A stretch of 5,625 nt of DNA from Candidatus Poribacteria bacterium (lineage in GTDB: Bacteria > Poribacteria > WGA-4E > WGA-3G). Each line of letters starts with the position of its first letter. Position 1 is the stretch's first letter. This document shows, in pieces, positions 1-5,610 of this stretch. The notes under the pieces were generated by a model. That model did not search any database. It saw only the letters and a list, made by a program, of their open reading frames with translations, and had not been told where the DNA came from. Both the position numbers and the translations under genes were made by a program. The stretch is from the NCBI GenBank assembly GCA_009835515.1, contig VXXH01000072.1, forward strand, positions 1-5,625, read 5' to 3'.

Positions 1-73
1 GTATTATCACCTGCGAAAAGGACAACACTAAAAACGGACAATTGAATGCCCCTGATCTGAAAATCCCTATAAT

Positions 74-102
74 TTGATGCTATTCCGATAACGTGTTATA
101 CT
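74..102 (+). promoter_or_regulatory. sigma70-type promoter of the amidohydrolase gene
   Basis: TTGATG at 74-79 (4 of 6 matches to TTGACA) and TATACT at 97-102 (5 of 6 to TATAAT) are separated by exactly 17 bp, the optimal spacing. Transcription would start near 108-110, leaving a leader of about 30 nt before the ATG at 141. A perfect TATAAT also lies at 68-73, but its best upstream partner (TTGAAT at 42-47) is 20 bp away, so it is the weaker candidate. The call rests on sequence only. Confidence 0.5.
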
Positions 103-129
103 GCAGGGTGTGTCTAACCTATAGGAAGT

Positions 130-134
130 GAGGA
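130..134 (+). promoter_or_regulatory. ribosome binding site for the amidohydrolase gene
   Basis: GAGGA lies 6 nt before the ATG at 141, inside the purine-rich stretch 123-135. The spacing supports that ATG as the start, which also places the HxH metal motif at the usual distance from the N-terminus. Confidence 0.6.
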
Positions 135-140
135 AAACAG

Positions 141-980
141 ATGCTCAAAATAATTGATACGCACCAACACCTCTGGGATACTGAAAACTTGGAATACCCG
201 TGGCTTGAGGGTTTTGATCTGTTGGCGAAACGGTATACAGCGCAAGACTATCGTGAGGCGATTGGTGATCTTAATGTTGTCAAATCTGTCCACGTTGAGG
301 GGGATCCCGCTGAAACAGATGTTGTCAAAGAGGTCGAATGGTTAACAGAGATCGCTGAAACAGACGGCATGATAGGCGCAATCGCGGCGGCAGCACCGTT
401 GGAGAAACCGAACGCCGAGGCTATCTTGGAGCAGCTTATCGGATTTGGACGCGTCGTTGGGGTGCGCCGGATGGCGTGGCATCATCCCGATCCACAGTTC
501 TACGCGAGTCCTGAGCTGATTAACGGCGTGAAATTGCTGACGAAGTTTGATCTCTCATTTGAACTCTGTGCGAACAGTACGCAGCTGCCAGCGGCAATCG
601 AGCTCGTCAAGGCGACACCAGATGTGCGGCACGCCCTCAATCACTGCGGTGGACCGGATATAAAAGGTGGACAATTTGAACCGTGGGCGACCCATATCCG
701 TGAACTCGCCGGTTTCGAGAATGTCCACTGTAAGGTATCGGGGATTGTGACAACTGCAAGCGAGAATTGGACACGTGAGGAGCTCAAGCCGTATATCCGG
801 CATTTGGTAGAGGCGTTCGGTTATGAGCGATTGATGTTTGGGAGTGATTGGCCCGTCTGTACGCTGGCGGCGACATATCGGGGATGGGTAGAGGCACTGT
901 TATGGGCTGTCGAAGATGCCTCGGATGCGGAGAAAAATAGGCTCTTTTACGAAAACGCTTCGGAGTTCTATGGAATATAA
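141..980 (+). CDS. amidohydrolase-2 family protein (COG3618, sugar-lactonase-like)
   Basis: This 279-residue protein has no signal peptide, so it is probably a cytoplasmic TIM-barrel hydrolase. Motifs of the amidohydrolase-2 / COG3618 group appear in order: DTHQHLW at 6-12 with the HxH pair H8 and H10; NHCGGPD at 167-173 with H168; HCKVSG at 196-201, matching the usual vKlSG strand; and GSDWPV at 234-239 with the catalytic-position D236. Length matches L-fucono-1,5-lactonase and 2-pyrone-4,6-dicarboxylate lactonase, both members of this group, which open lactone rings by hydrolysis. The exact substrate cannot be read from the sequence. Sugar lactone hydrolysis is the most likely reaction and aromatic lactone hydrolysis the main alternative. 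The third motif starts NHCGGP where relatives commonly have DHxGKP, which may mark a divergent substrate. The gene has its own promoter and RBS and converges on the next gene across a repeat-rich gap, so it appears monocistronic within this window. Confidence 0.85.
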   Translation: MLKIIDTHQHLWDTENLEYPWLEGFDLLAKRYTAQDYREAIGDLNVVKSVHVEGDPAETDVVKEVEWLTEIAETDGMIGAIAAAAPLEKPNAEAILEQLIGFGRVVGVRRMAWHHPDPQFYASPELINGVKLLTKFDLSFELCANSTQLPAAIELVKATPDVRHALNHCGGPDIKGGQFEPWATHIRELAGFENVHCKVSGIVTTASENWTREELKPYIRHLVEAFGYERLMFGSDWPVCTLAATYRGWVEALLWAVEDASDAEKNRLFYENASEFYGI

Positions 981-1001
981 ACTGATGTTCTCAACTCCGT
1001 A

Positions 1002-1023
1002 GGTTCGGTTAGGAGACCGCCCC
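1002..1023. repeat. decayed palindromic repeat copy, 22 bp after the amidohydrolase stop
   Basis: The left arm GGTTCGGTT and loop AGGA are identical to the perfect palindrome at 1321-1342, but the right arm reads GACCGCCCC instead of AACCGAACC. A shorter stem (CGGTT with GACCG, one G-U pair) is still possible. Being the first structure after the stop codon, it could end or stabilise the transcript, although no T run follows it. Confidence 0.5.
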
Positions 1024-1040
1024 ATAGGTGTCAATTTAAT

Positions 1041-1060
1041 CCCGTAGGTTGGGTTGAACG
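1041..1060 (+). repeat. left 20-bp inverted repeat of a 254-bp segment
   Basis: CCCGTAGGTTGGGTTGAACG pairs with the reverse complement of 1275-1294 at 19 of 20 positions. Outside the arms, similarity drops to about half the positions, so the arm ends here are fairly sharp. Confidence 0.75.
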
Positions 1061-1274
1061 GATACCGCCAAAACCGTCCAAATCAGAAAAAAACACGACT
1101 TTCTCCTGATACGTAACAGCCACCAGAAACCGAGGGAAACCCAACGCTTTGGATACCGTGAAGTTTCCGGGATCCTGACAGTGTAAAGTTGGGTTTCACT
1201 CCGTTGATGAGTAGATAGAGCGGGATATTAGCTTTCAGGTGTGTGTGGCATATTGACATTCGACTTCTCAACGC

Positions 1275-1294
1275 CGTTCTACCCAACCTACGGG
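1275..1294 (-). repeat. right 20-bp inverted repeat of the 254-bp segment
   Basis: CGTTCTACCCAACCTACGGG is the reverse complement of 1041-1060 with a single mismatch at 1280. Its inner 15 bases (1278-1292) recur in inverted orientation at 3696-3710 in the other intergenic gap. Confidence 0.75.
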
Positions 1295-1320
1295 ACTGAA
1301 GAGGTTTCCGCGTCGTATCC

Positions 1321-1342
1321 GGTTCGGTTAGGAAACCGAACC
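1321..1342. repeat. perfect 9-bp palindromic stem-loop repeat
   Basis: GGTTCGGTT (1321-1329), loop AGGA, AACCGAACC (1334-1342) form a perfect 9-bp stem. CCGG flanks it at 1319-1322 and 1345-1348. It can fold in either transcript direction, so it could act on both convergent messages, but no U tract follows on either side. The left arm plus loop is shared with copies at 1002 and 1410. Confidence 0.7.
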
Positions 1343-1361
1343 TACCGGCCTGGGGAGCGCG
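1341..1361 (+). repeat. 21-bp direct repeat, copy 1
   Basis: CCTACCGGCCTGGGGAGCGCG matches 1510-1530 at 18 of 21 positions. It follows the palindrome directly, so palindrome plus this tail probably form one repeat unit. Confidence 0.6.
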
Positions 1362-1407
1362 CCGGAATTCAAGGGTTTTTGAAGTTATCAAGGTTTTCGC
1401 GGAGGAG

Positions 1408-1422
1408 CCGGTTCGGTTAGGA
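1408..1422 (+). repeat. half-palindrome copy, left arm only
   Basis: CCGGTTCGGTTAGGA is identical to 1319-1333, but the sequence then diverges (ATGCAGATCG) and the right arm is missing. The next similarity to the unit is the CCTACCG tail at 1510. The 1408-1530 stretch may therefore be one unit of the family interrupted by about 90 bp, which include the C-rich hairpin. Confidence 0.55.
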
Positions 1423-1466
1423 ATGCAGATCGCAAGAAACACCCCAGCAAAAACACCCCCCTTTAT

Positions 1467-1484
1467 CCCCCCTTATCAGGGGGG
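1467..1484. repeat. C6/G6 hairpin
   Basis: CCCCCCT (1467-1473), loop TATC, AGGGGGG (1478-1484) give a 7-bp, mostly G-C stem. An upstream C run (1456-1461) followed by TTTAT repeats the left arm, so the G run has two possible partners. In the minus direction, as transcript from the barrel gene would read it, the first U-rich stretch lies about 10 nt beyond the hairpin. This is too far for a standard intrinsic terminator, but the stem could still slow or protect the message. Confidence 0.5.
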
Positions 1485-1509
1485 CAGGTGAGTACACCTC
1501 AAAACCGCA

Positions 1510-1530
1510 CCTACCGAGCTGGGGATCGCG
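1510..1530 (+). repeat. 21-bp direct repeat, copy 2
   Basis: CCTACCGAGCTGGGGATCGCG matches 1341-1361 with three mismatches. It ends 37 bp downstream of the stop codon of the minus-strand barrel gene and contains the palindrome ATCGCGAT at its edge (1525-1532). Confidence 0.55.
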
Positions 1531-1567
1531 ATGGTTATTTTTTACATTGACGCTGCCAAGAGCTATA

Positions 1568-3550
1568 CTATTGAACTGTAATCAACACCGGTTCAACGCC
1601 TTGTGTCTCTTGGATGTGCTGCTTGAGATCCGCTGCTTCTGCTCGCGCGTTAAATTCGCCAATCGTTACCCGATGCATCGTTCTCGCTTCAACAACAGCC
1701 GTGTATATCTGCACCTTTTCATCTGGATACATCCACGCCAGATTCTCAGCCAGCATTTCGGCATTATTAGATTGCGCAAAAGAACCGACCATCAACGTCA
1801 ATGTTGCTGTCGATGTTGTTGCTGGTGCTGCTGTCGGCTGACTGCCTGTACCGAGTTGTAGTTCCGCCTGTTGTGTGCTCTGATTACCGGCGATGTCTTG
1901 AACGTGCAGTTTACAGGTGTAAGTCGCAGCTGGCTGCGCTGTTACTTTGCTTAAAGCGATTTCCTCAGGCGGCGAGCCTTCTCCTTCCAACTGTTCAACA
2001 AGTGTATCCGCCGTGTCAAAGAGTTCAAGTTTCCAATGTGCGATCGGACTCATATCCCACGTTTTCACGCCGACCGTTGTCGGTGTTTTCCCAAAGAGTT
2101 CTAATGTCGTAGGAATGAGGTCTACTGCAAGTTTTTTGCTATCTTTTAAGTGCGGTTTCCCTTGCGCGTCAAGCAGATGCAGTTGCACCTCGTAGTTACC
2201 ATCAGGAACCAGACTACCGGTGTTCGCGATGCCATTCCAGACGATACCTTCTGCCGGTACGCCTGTCCCAGATTTTTCCCAGATACTTTCGGTATATTCA
2301 TCACGGATGTTCAACTGCCACTTTAAGATGCTACTTGCGACCGGTTGCGAATTCTTAGTTTCTTGGAGATCAAAGCGAAAGATCGTGTTATCGGCAATAC
2401 CATCGTTATTGGGTGAAATTGTGGGCACTGAAAGTTGTAATTCTACTGTGATTGTCTCAGGAGGCGTTGCAGTCGGTGTGAGGGTTGTTGGCATCAGAAT
2501 CGGAGCCGCTGGAGGCTCCTCGGTTTTAACGACCTCCGGAGGTGTGACGGTTGGTTCGGGTTCTACATCACTCCGTCCCCAGCGTAAGGTCGCAGATATC
2601 CAGTGAACATTTTGCTCTAATTCACTGCCAGTCACGTAAGCATAATCAAGTTGCCCTGTGGAATTTCGGAAGCTGAAGCCTCGTGCTAATTCGCCATTCC
2701 AGAGTGTGTCGAGCGTGGTTAAAGTGGTATAACCGAGGCGTACCCCGAAGTGTCCATTGATGAGCCAGCGTTCTGCCCCGACATGGAAGCGGAGGCGTTC
2801 TCCCCAATTTATGTTGTTCTCACCTCGGACAGCAAAATCGGCGGAAAAAAGTGTATCCTTCCCTAATTCGTAGGTTGTGCCGAAACGTGCAGCTAAGGGG
2901 ATACTCTCAAGAAGTACGCCGTCCTCCCGAATACCGTTACTCAATTCGGAGAAGTTGAGACCGACCCGCACGGTATCACCCCATTTTTCCAATGGATAGG
3001 CAAACTGCATCCCCAAATCTACGCTCCATAGAAAATTCGTTCGGAAAGGTGTGTTGTTCTGATAGTAGCGTAGGTTCGCACCTGCCGAGGCGTTTTTTCC
3101 GAACGCGAGTCCATATCCCAAAAGCACAATCTGTGTGGATTCGGTTATGTCGCTGCCCCAGCCGTCAAGCCACGTTGCGAAGGAGAGATTCCCAAAATTT
3201 CTGTCCGTTATACCGAGTGTGTTCGGGTTCGCTGCAACAGAGAACGTCTGTTCACTGCTTGCGGTGCTTCCTGCAAGCGGCATCGCACCCATGTTCACTT
3301 CCGCGCCGTCCATAAATCCTAATGAAGACGGGTTCCAGAGGAAACCGTTATTTGCGGAGGGACCTGCCGTGAAAGCACTGCCCATACCAACTGCGCGTGC
3401 ACTTGCACCGACAAAAATATCACGGTGCGCTATGCTCGAAGCACCCGCACTCATAGGGACGACTGCCAAGATTACCCCAACCCAAACGATCTTTCGTATG
3501 ATATGTAGCAGCGAATTTTGTCCGCTACGTCTAATAAAATTGAATCCCAT
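1568..3550 (-). CDS. PorV/PorQ-like outer-membrane beta-barrel with FlgD-like Ig repeats and C-terminal SPOR domain
   Basis: This protein has 660 residues from the ATG. Residues 1-37 are a signal peptide: Arg/Lys-rich start, hydrophobic IVWVGVILAVV, likely cleavage near AGA-SS. Residues 40-325 resemble the PorV/PorQ (UPF0164-like) barrel family: GASARAVGMGSAFTAG followed by LWNPSSLGF, then alternating amphipathic strands ending in SATLRWG. Residues 328-366 form a Pro/Thr/Glu-rich linker. Residues 368-478 begin with SPNNDGIADNTIF, typical of CHU-C/FlgD-type Ig modules, and contain the WNG...VPDGNYEVQL turn. A second, weaker repeat of this fold spans about 480-567 (HWKLELFD, ATYTCKLHVQDIAGN). 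After a short linker, 582-660 is a SPOR domain (LMVGSFAQSNNAEMLAENL, HRVTIGEF). SPOR domains bind peptidoglycan lacking stem peptides, so the protein may tether the outer membrane to the wall; that is inference. An in-frame GTG at 3559 could add three residues, but the RBS placement favours the ATG at 3550. It is not diagnostic of type IX secretion, since similar barrels occur outside it. Confidence 0.75.
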   Translation of the reverse strand: MGFNFIRRSGQNSLLHIIRKIVWVGVILAVVPMSAGASSIAHRDIFVGASARAVGMGSAFTAGPSANNGFLWNPSSLGFMDGAEVNMGAMPLAGSTASSEQTFSVAANPNTLGITDRNFGNLSFATWLDGWGSDITESTQIVLLGYGLAFGKNASAGANLRYYQNNTPFRTNFLWSVDLGMQFAYPLEKWGDTVRVGLNFSELSNGIREDGVLLESIPLAARFGTTYELGKDTLFSADFAVRGENNINWGERLRFHVGAERWLINGHFGVRLGYTTLTTLDTLWNGELARGFSFRNSTGQLDYAYVTGSELEQNVHWISATLRWGRSDVEPEPTVTPPEVVKTEEPPAAPILMPTTLTPTATPPETITVELQLSVPTISPNNDGIADNTIFRFDLQETKNSQPVASSILKWQLNIRDEYTESIWEKSGTGVPAEGIVWNGIANTGSLVPDGNYEVQLHLLDAQGKPHLKDSKKLAVDLIPTTLELFGKTPTTVGVKTWDMSPIAHWKLELFDTADTLVEQLEGEGSPPEEIALSKVTAQPAATYTCKLHVQDIAGNQSTQQAELQLGTGSQPTAAPATTSTATLTLMVGSFAQSNNAEMLAENLAWMYPDEKVQIYTAVVEARTMHRVTIGEFNARAEAADLKQHIQETQGVEPVLITVQ

Positions 3551-3556
3551 CGAATA

Positions 3557-3564
3557 CACCCCAC
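3557..3564 (-). promoter_or_regulatory. ribosome binding site that decides the barrel gene start
   Basis: On the coding strand GTGGGGTG sits 6 nt before the ATG at 3550. It overlaps the alternative GTG start (3557-3559). That GTG has no purine-rich site at proper distance (upstream reads AAAACAGCAGTGG), so the ATG is preferred. Confidence 0.5.
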
Positions 3565-3695
3565 TGCTGTTTTCAACCTTAATGATGTGTCTATTTGCAC
3601 TGATTAAACCTTGATGGTATATTTACCTACTTGTTTAACGTTGAATTGATAGAAATGGGTACAAGCAGGGTTATCAGTAGGGCAATTTGATGGAA

Positions 3696-3710
3696 CGTAG
3701 GTTGGGTAGA
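3696..3710 (+). repeat. dispersed copy of the GTAGGTTGGGT repeat word
   Basis: CGTAGGTTGGGTAGA is identical to the reverse complement of 1278-1292 over 15 bases. Its presence in a second gap about 2.4 kb away shows the word is dispersed and not unique to the 254-bp segment. Confidence 0.65.
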
Positions 3711-3823
3711 GTAAAAAAAGACCAAGGACCAGCCAGTTTATCAAACAGTTCTGTGCTTCAATATCCGGTTTATATCGGTTGATTTGGCGAAACCCAACTA
3801 TCCAACTGATAAATTGTCGGTCT

Positions 3824-5596
3824 TCACTCTGTAGGGTGGATGGCATATCTGAGAACCCTATCCGCATCTGTGAACCGCAAATAGAGACCCCAAGACCAGC
3901 CGTTATCGACTTTCTGGCACAAAACCGTGTTCCATCCCGCCTGCAACTGACACGGAATCGCATCTCTATCTGCTGTCGCGCCAGCGTTGATACTTTTCCG
4001 GTGAATTTCAGTGCCGTTTAACCAAACAGCGAACTCGTCATCGCTCCCGATCAACATCACAGCATCGGTTGGTTTCGGTGCGTGGACATATACCAACGTG
4101 TATCCGACAGTCATGGGTGTAGGACTCAGGTCTCTACGTAAATCGAGAAAGCCGTCTGCTCTGGTAGTCGCTTCTTGCCAGTGGACGGCTTTGCCATCAA
4201 TACCGGTGTAAGTCTTTTTCAAGTTCAATTGACCTTCAGGGCGCAACAGTTCATCAATTGTGTCAATATCTGTCTTTGGGAACGGTCCTAAAACCCTGTA
4301 ACGCTTGACGAATGGGGAGGCATGTAACACCTGATAGGAATCAACACCGATTTTATGGTCTGTGGCTTCAGGTGCCTTCCCGACGATGCTGAGCATTATC
4401 TGATTTTCACCAGCGTTCAAAGGGGCAGTTCCAAATGAAACCAATGTCCCAGCGATCGGTTCAGGGGAATAGCAATCGTAGGGTGTCCCGACTGCTGTGC
4501 CATTGGCAGATAATTGAACGTGCGCATACTCTTGTCCGCGTGTCAAAACGGCACGGATTTCATAAATATCCGTGTAAGGTGCCTCAATCTGGACGGTTAA
4601 GGATCCCGTCTTCCCAATAGTCCTCGGTGTGTAGGTAACATGGTGTCCACCTATATCAATGCCCTCGGCGCGGTACCTTTCTATCAGAACCGTTACGCCG
4701 TGTGTCGTTGTCTTAGGCCGTAGATCAATAGCCGATTGCGTATTCTTTGGTGGTAATGTCCATTCCTTTTCATACCAAAACTGTGGCACTGCGTAAAGGT
4801 CTCGCGCTTCGTTTGTCAAGACGAGGTTGTAGCCATCAAAGCAGACGGCTTCCCCGTAGAAACTGTGCGGTAAGTACCACGGTGTACCTTGAATCATTTT
4901 CGCTAAATCACCCGCTGTGCTGTGATAAATCCAGAGTGCGTCGTAGGTACAAACGGCAAGCCGCGTGCCGTCTTCTGACACACCCGCGCCTGTCACGAAC
5001 TTCGCCCCAGCGAACTCGCCAACCCTTTCTAAGACCTGTTTTGTATCGGTTTGCAGGGTGGGGAACCGGTAAAGCACCGCCCGTCCTCGCTCCTTAGAGA
5101 CGATATAAGGGATACCTTCAACGATAAAAAGTCCTTCTGCATCCACATTTTCGTTCGGGTACCGATACGGATAACTCTCGATGACTTCCGCCTCCGTCTC
5201 GGTGAACGGGTCCGGTTCCGAGACAACAACTACTTTCAGATCAAATCGCAATCTGCTGTTATTGCCGATTTCACCGATCCAGAGCTGATTTTTATCGTCA
5301 ATACCGAGTGCTTCCCAATCGAAGTTTCTGGAACCTTTTACTGCTATTTCTCCGATGAGTTCGCCGTTCAATTTTGTGGCGTAAAGTGTTGCAGGGTTGC
5401 CGGAGTCGTTGAGTGTCCAGTAGACACCTTCAAACTGCCGACTCGCGACGATGCCGGAACTCTCTCGGATATCGGGGTGTATGTATTTTCCGGTGGGTTG
5501 CCACGGGGGTGTGTTGTTAGTATCAGCGGATGCCGCTGTAGTGGTGTAAAGTCCGATGCCAATCGCAAAAACGAGTAGATGGGATAACAGTTTCAT
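3824..5596 (-). CDS. secreted beta-propeller protein with two C-terminal beta-sandwich (carbohydrate-binding-like) modules
   Basis: This protein has 590 residues from the ATG. Residues 1-24 are a signal peptide (KLLSHLLVFAIGIGL, cleavage after ASA at 22-24), so it is exported, likely to the periplasm or outside. Residues 36-275 look like a beta-propeller. Each of three blades carries a similar acidic motif: DWEAL (E95), DAEGL (E154) and YGEAV (E249), with ESSGI and LNDSGNPATLYA near the start. This resembles propellers of the esterase-like-phytase or SdiA-regulated/SGL kind, but no catalytic set is certain. Residues about 300-425 form a sandwich ending GVDSYQVL, like modules that follow DUF2961 domains. 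Residues about 430-577 form another, with SDDEFAVWLNGTEIH and QAGWNTVLCQKVDNGWSWGLYLRF, a pattern common in sugar-binding or PA14-like modules of environmental bacteria. Glycan binding is thus inferred, and enzymatic activity is unproven. An in-frame TTG at 5599 is a less likely start. The promoter lies beyond the window. Confidence 0.65.
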   Translation of the reverse strand: MKLLSHLLVFAIGIGLYTTTAASADTNNTPPWQPTGKYIHPDIRESSGIVASRQFEGVYWTLNDSGNPATLYATKLNGELIGEIAVKGSRNFDWEALGIDDKNQLWIGEIGNNSRLRFDLKVVVVSEPDPFTETEAEVIESYPYRYPNENVDAEGLFIVEGIPYIVSKERGRAVLYRFPTLQTDTKQVLERVGEFAGAKFVTGAGVSEDGTRLAVCTYDALWIYHSTAGDLAKMIQGTPWYLPHSFYGEAVCFDGYNLVLTNEARDLYAVPQFWYEKEWTLPPKNTQSAIDLRPKTTTHGVTVLIERYRAEGIDIGGHHVTYTPRTIGKTGSLTVQIEAPYTDIYEIRAVLTRGQEYAHVQLSANGTAVGTPYDCYSPEPIAGTLVSFGTAPLNAGENQIMLSIVGKAPEATDHKIGVDSYQVLHASPFVKRYRVLGPFPKTDIDTIDELLRPEGQLNLKKTYTGIDGKAVHWQEATTRADGFLDLRRDLSPTPMTVGYTLVYVHAPKPTDAVMLIGSDDEFAVWLNGTEIHRKSINAGATADRDAIPCQLQAGWNTVLCQKVDNGWSWGLYLRFTDADRVLRYAIHPTE

Positions 5597-5604
5597 CAAG
5601 AAGT

Positions 5605-5610
5605 CTCCTT
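5605..5610 (-). promoter_or_regulatory. ribosome binding site of the propeller gene
   Basis: AAGGAG on the coding strand lies 8 nt before the ATG at 5596 and 5 nt before the in-frame TTG at 5599. Both distances are workable, but ATG is the stronger initiation codon and gives the usual Met-Lys signal-peptide start. Confidence 0.65.

Larger units (their letters stand above)
1..140. other. 5' leader region with no complete gene
   Basis: No complete gene fits here. A frame open from the window edge ends in TGA at 75-77 (about 24 codons). It could be the tail of an upstream plus-strand gene, but an open stretch this short is expected by chance and its end would overlap the -35 box proposed below. 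The useful content is the promoter and ribosome binding site of the following amidohydrolase gene. Confidence 0.4.
1041..1294. repeat. 254-bp segment with terminal inverted repeats (MITE-like or paired repeat units)
   Basis: The 20-bp ends are inverted with one mismatch. Inside lies a second inverted pair, GAAACCCAAC at 1136-1145 and GTTGGGTTTC at 1188-1197, a perfect 10 bp, and an 8-bp direct repeat GGATACCG at 1060 and 1151. No transposase is encoded and no target-site duplication is visible next to the arms (flanks end TTTAAT and begin ACTGAA). It could be a decayed non-autonomous element, or two copies of a short dispersed repeat that happen to lie in opposite orientation. The second option is favoured by another isolated copy of the word at 3696-3710. 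Confidence 0.45.
981..1567. other. 587-bp non-coding, repeat-rich convergent intergenic region
   Basis: This gap separates the 3' ends of two convergent genes. It holds three copies of GGTTCGGTTAGGA (1002, 1321, 1410), a 254-bp segment bounded by 20-bp inverted repeats (1041-1294), a 21-bp direct repeat pair (1341 and 1510) and a C6/G6 hairpin (1467-1484). A minus-strand open frame at 1083-1442 exists, but it translates the repeat units themselves, begins with GTG without a convincing RBS and shows no recognisable domain, so I do not call it a gene. No classic hairpin-plus-U-tract terminator was found for either flanking gene. The structured repeats may serve that role. Confidence 0.6.
3551..3823. 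other. intergenic gap upstream of the barrel gene
   Basis: No gene is supported in this 273-bp gap between two minus-strand genes. It contains the repeat word at 3696-3710, a run of seven A at 3713-3719 (seven T on the coding strand, about 105 bp past the upstream stop) without a convincing stem before it, and a possible minus-strand -10 box TATACC at 3616-3621 lacking a good -35. Degenerate relatives of the repeat (GCGAAACCCAAC at 3788-3799) lie near the upstream gene's stop. Confidence 0.45.

Noticed and set aside
3..77. Possible C-terminal tail of an upstream plus-strand gene
   Set aside because: Only 24 codons are visible with no motif, and its stop overlaps the proposed -35 box. It cannot be told from a random open stretch.
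1083..1442. 119-codon minus-strand open frame in the convergent gap
   Set aside because: It reads straight through the inverted and palindromic repeats, starts at a GTG without a good RBS and yields an arginine-rich sequence with no domain. Open frames through GC-rich repeats are common by chance.
1041..1530. CRISPR array
   Set aside because: The repeats are few, unevenly spaced, of several kinds and in both orientations, with no regular spacers and no cas gene in the window.
3711..3720. T7 tract on the minus strand as a terminator for the propeller gene
   Set aside because: Only weak 4-bp stems (GTTT/AAAC) can be drawn shortly before it and none abuts the T run, so an intrinsic terminator is not supported.
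3604..3963. Minus-strand open frame of 119 codons overlapping the end of the propeller gene
   Set aside because: It overlaps the strongly supported propeller gene in another frame and continues into the repeat-containing gap. Its composition is not protein-like.
5051..5578. Plus-strand open frame of 175 codons antisense to the propeller gene
   Set aside because: It lies wholly opposite the signal peptide and first propeller blades, which show clear family motifs. It has no RBS or recognisable domain and is taken as a shadow.
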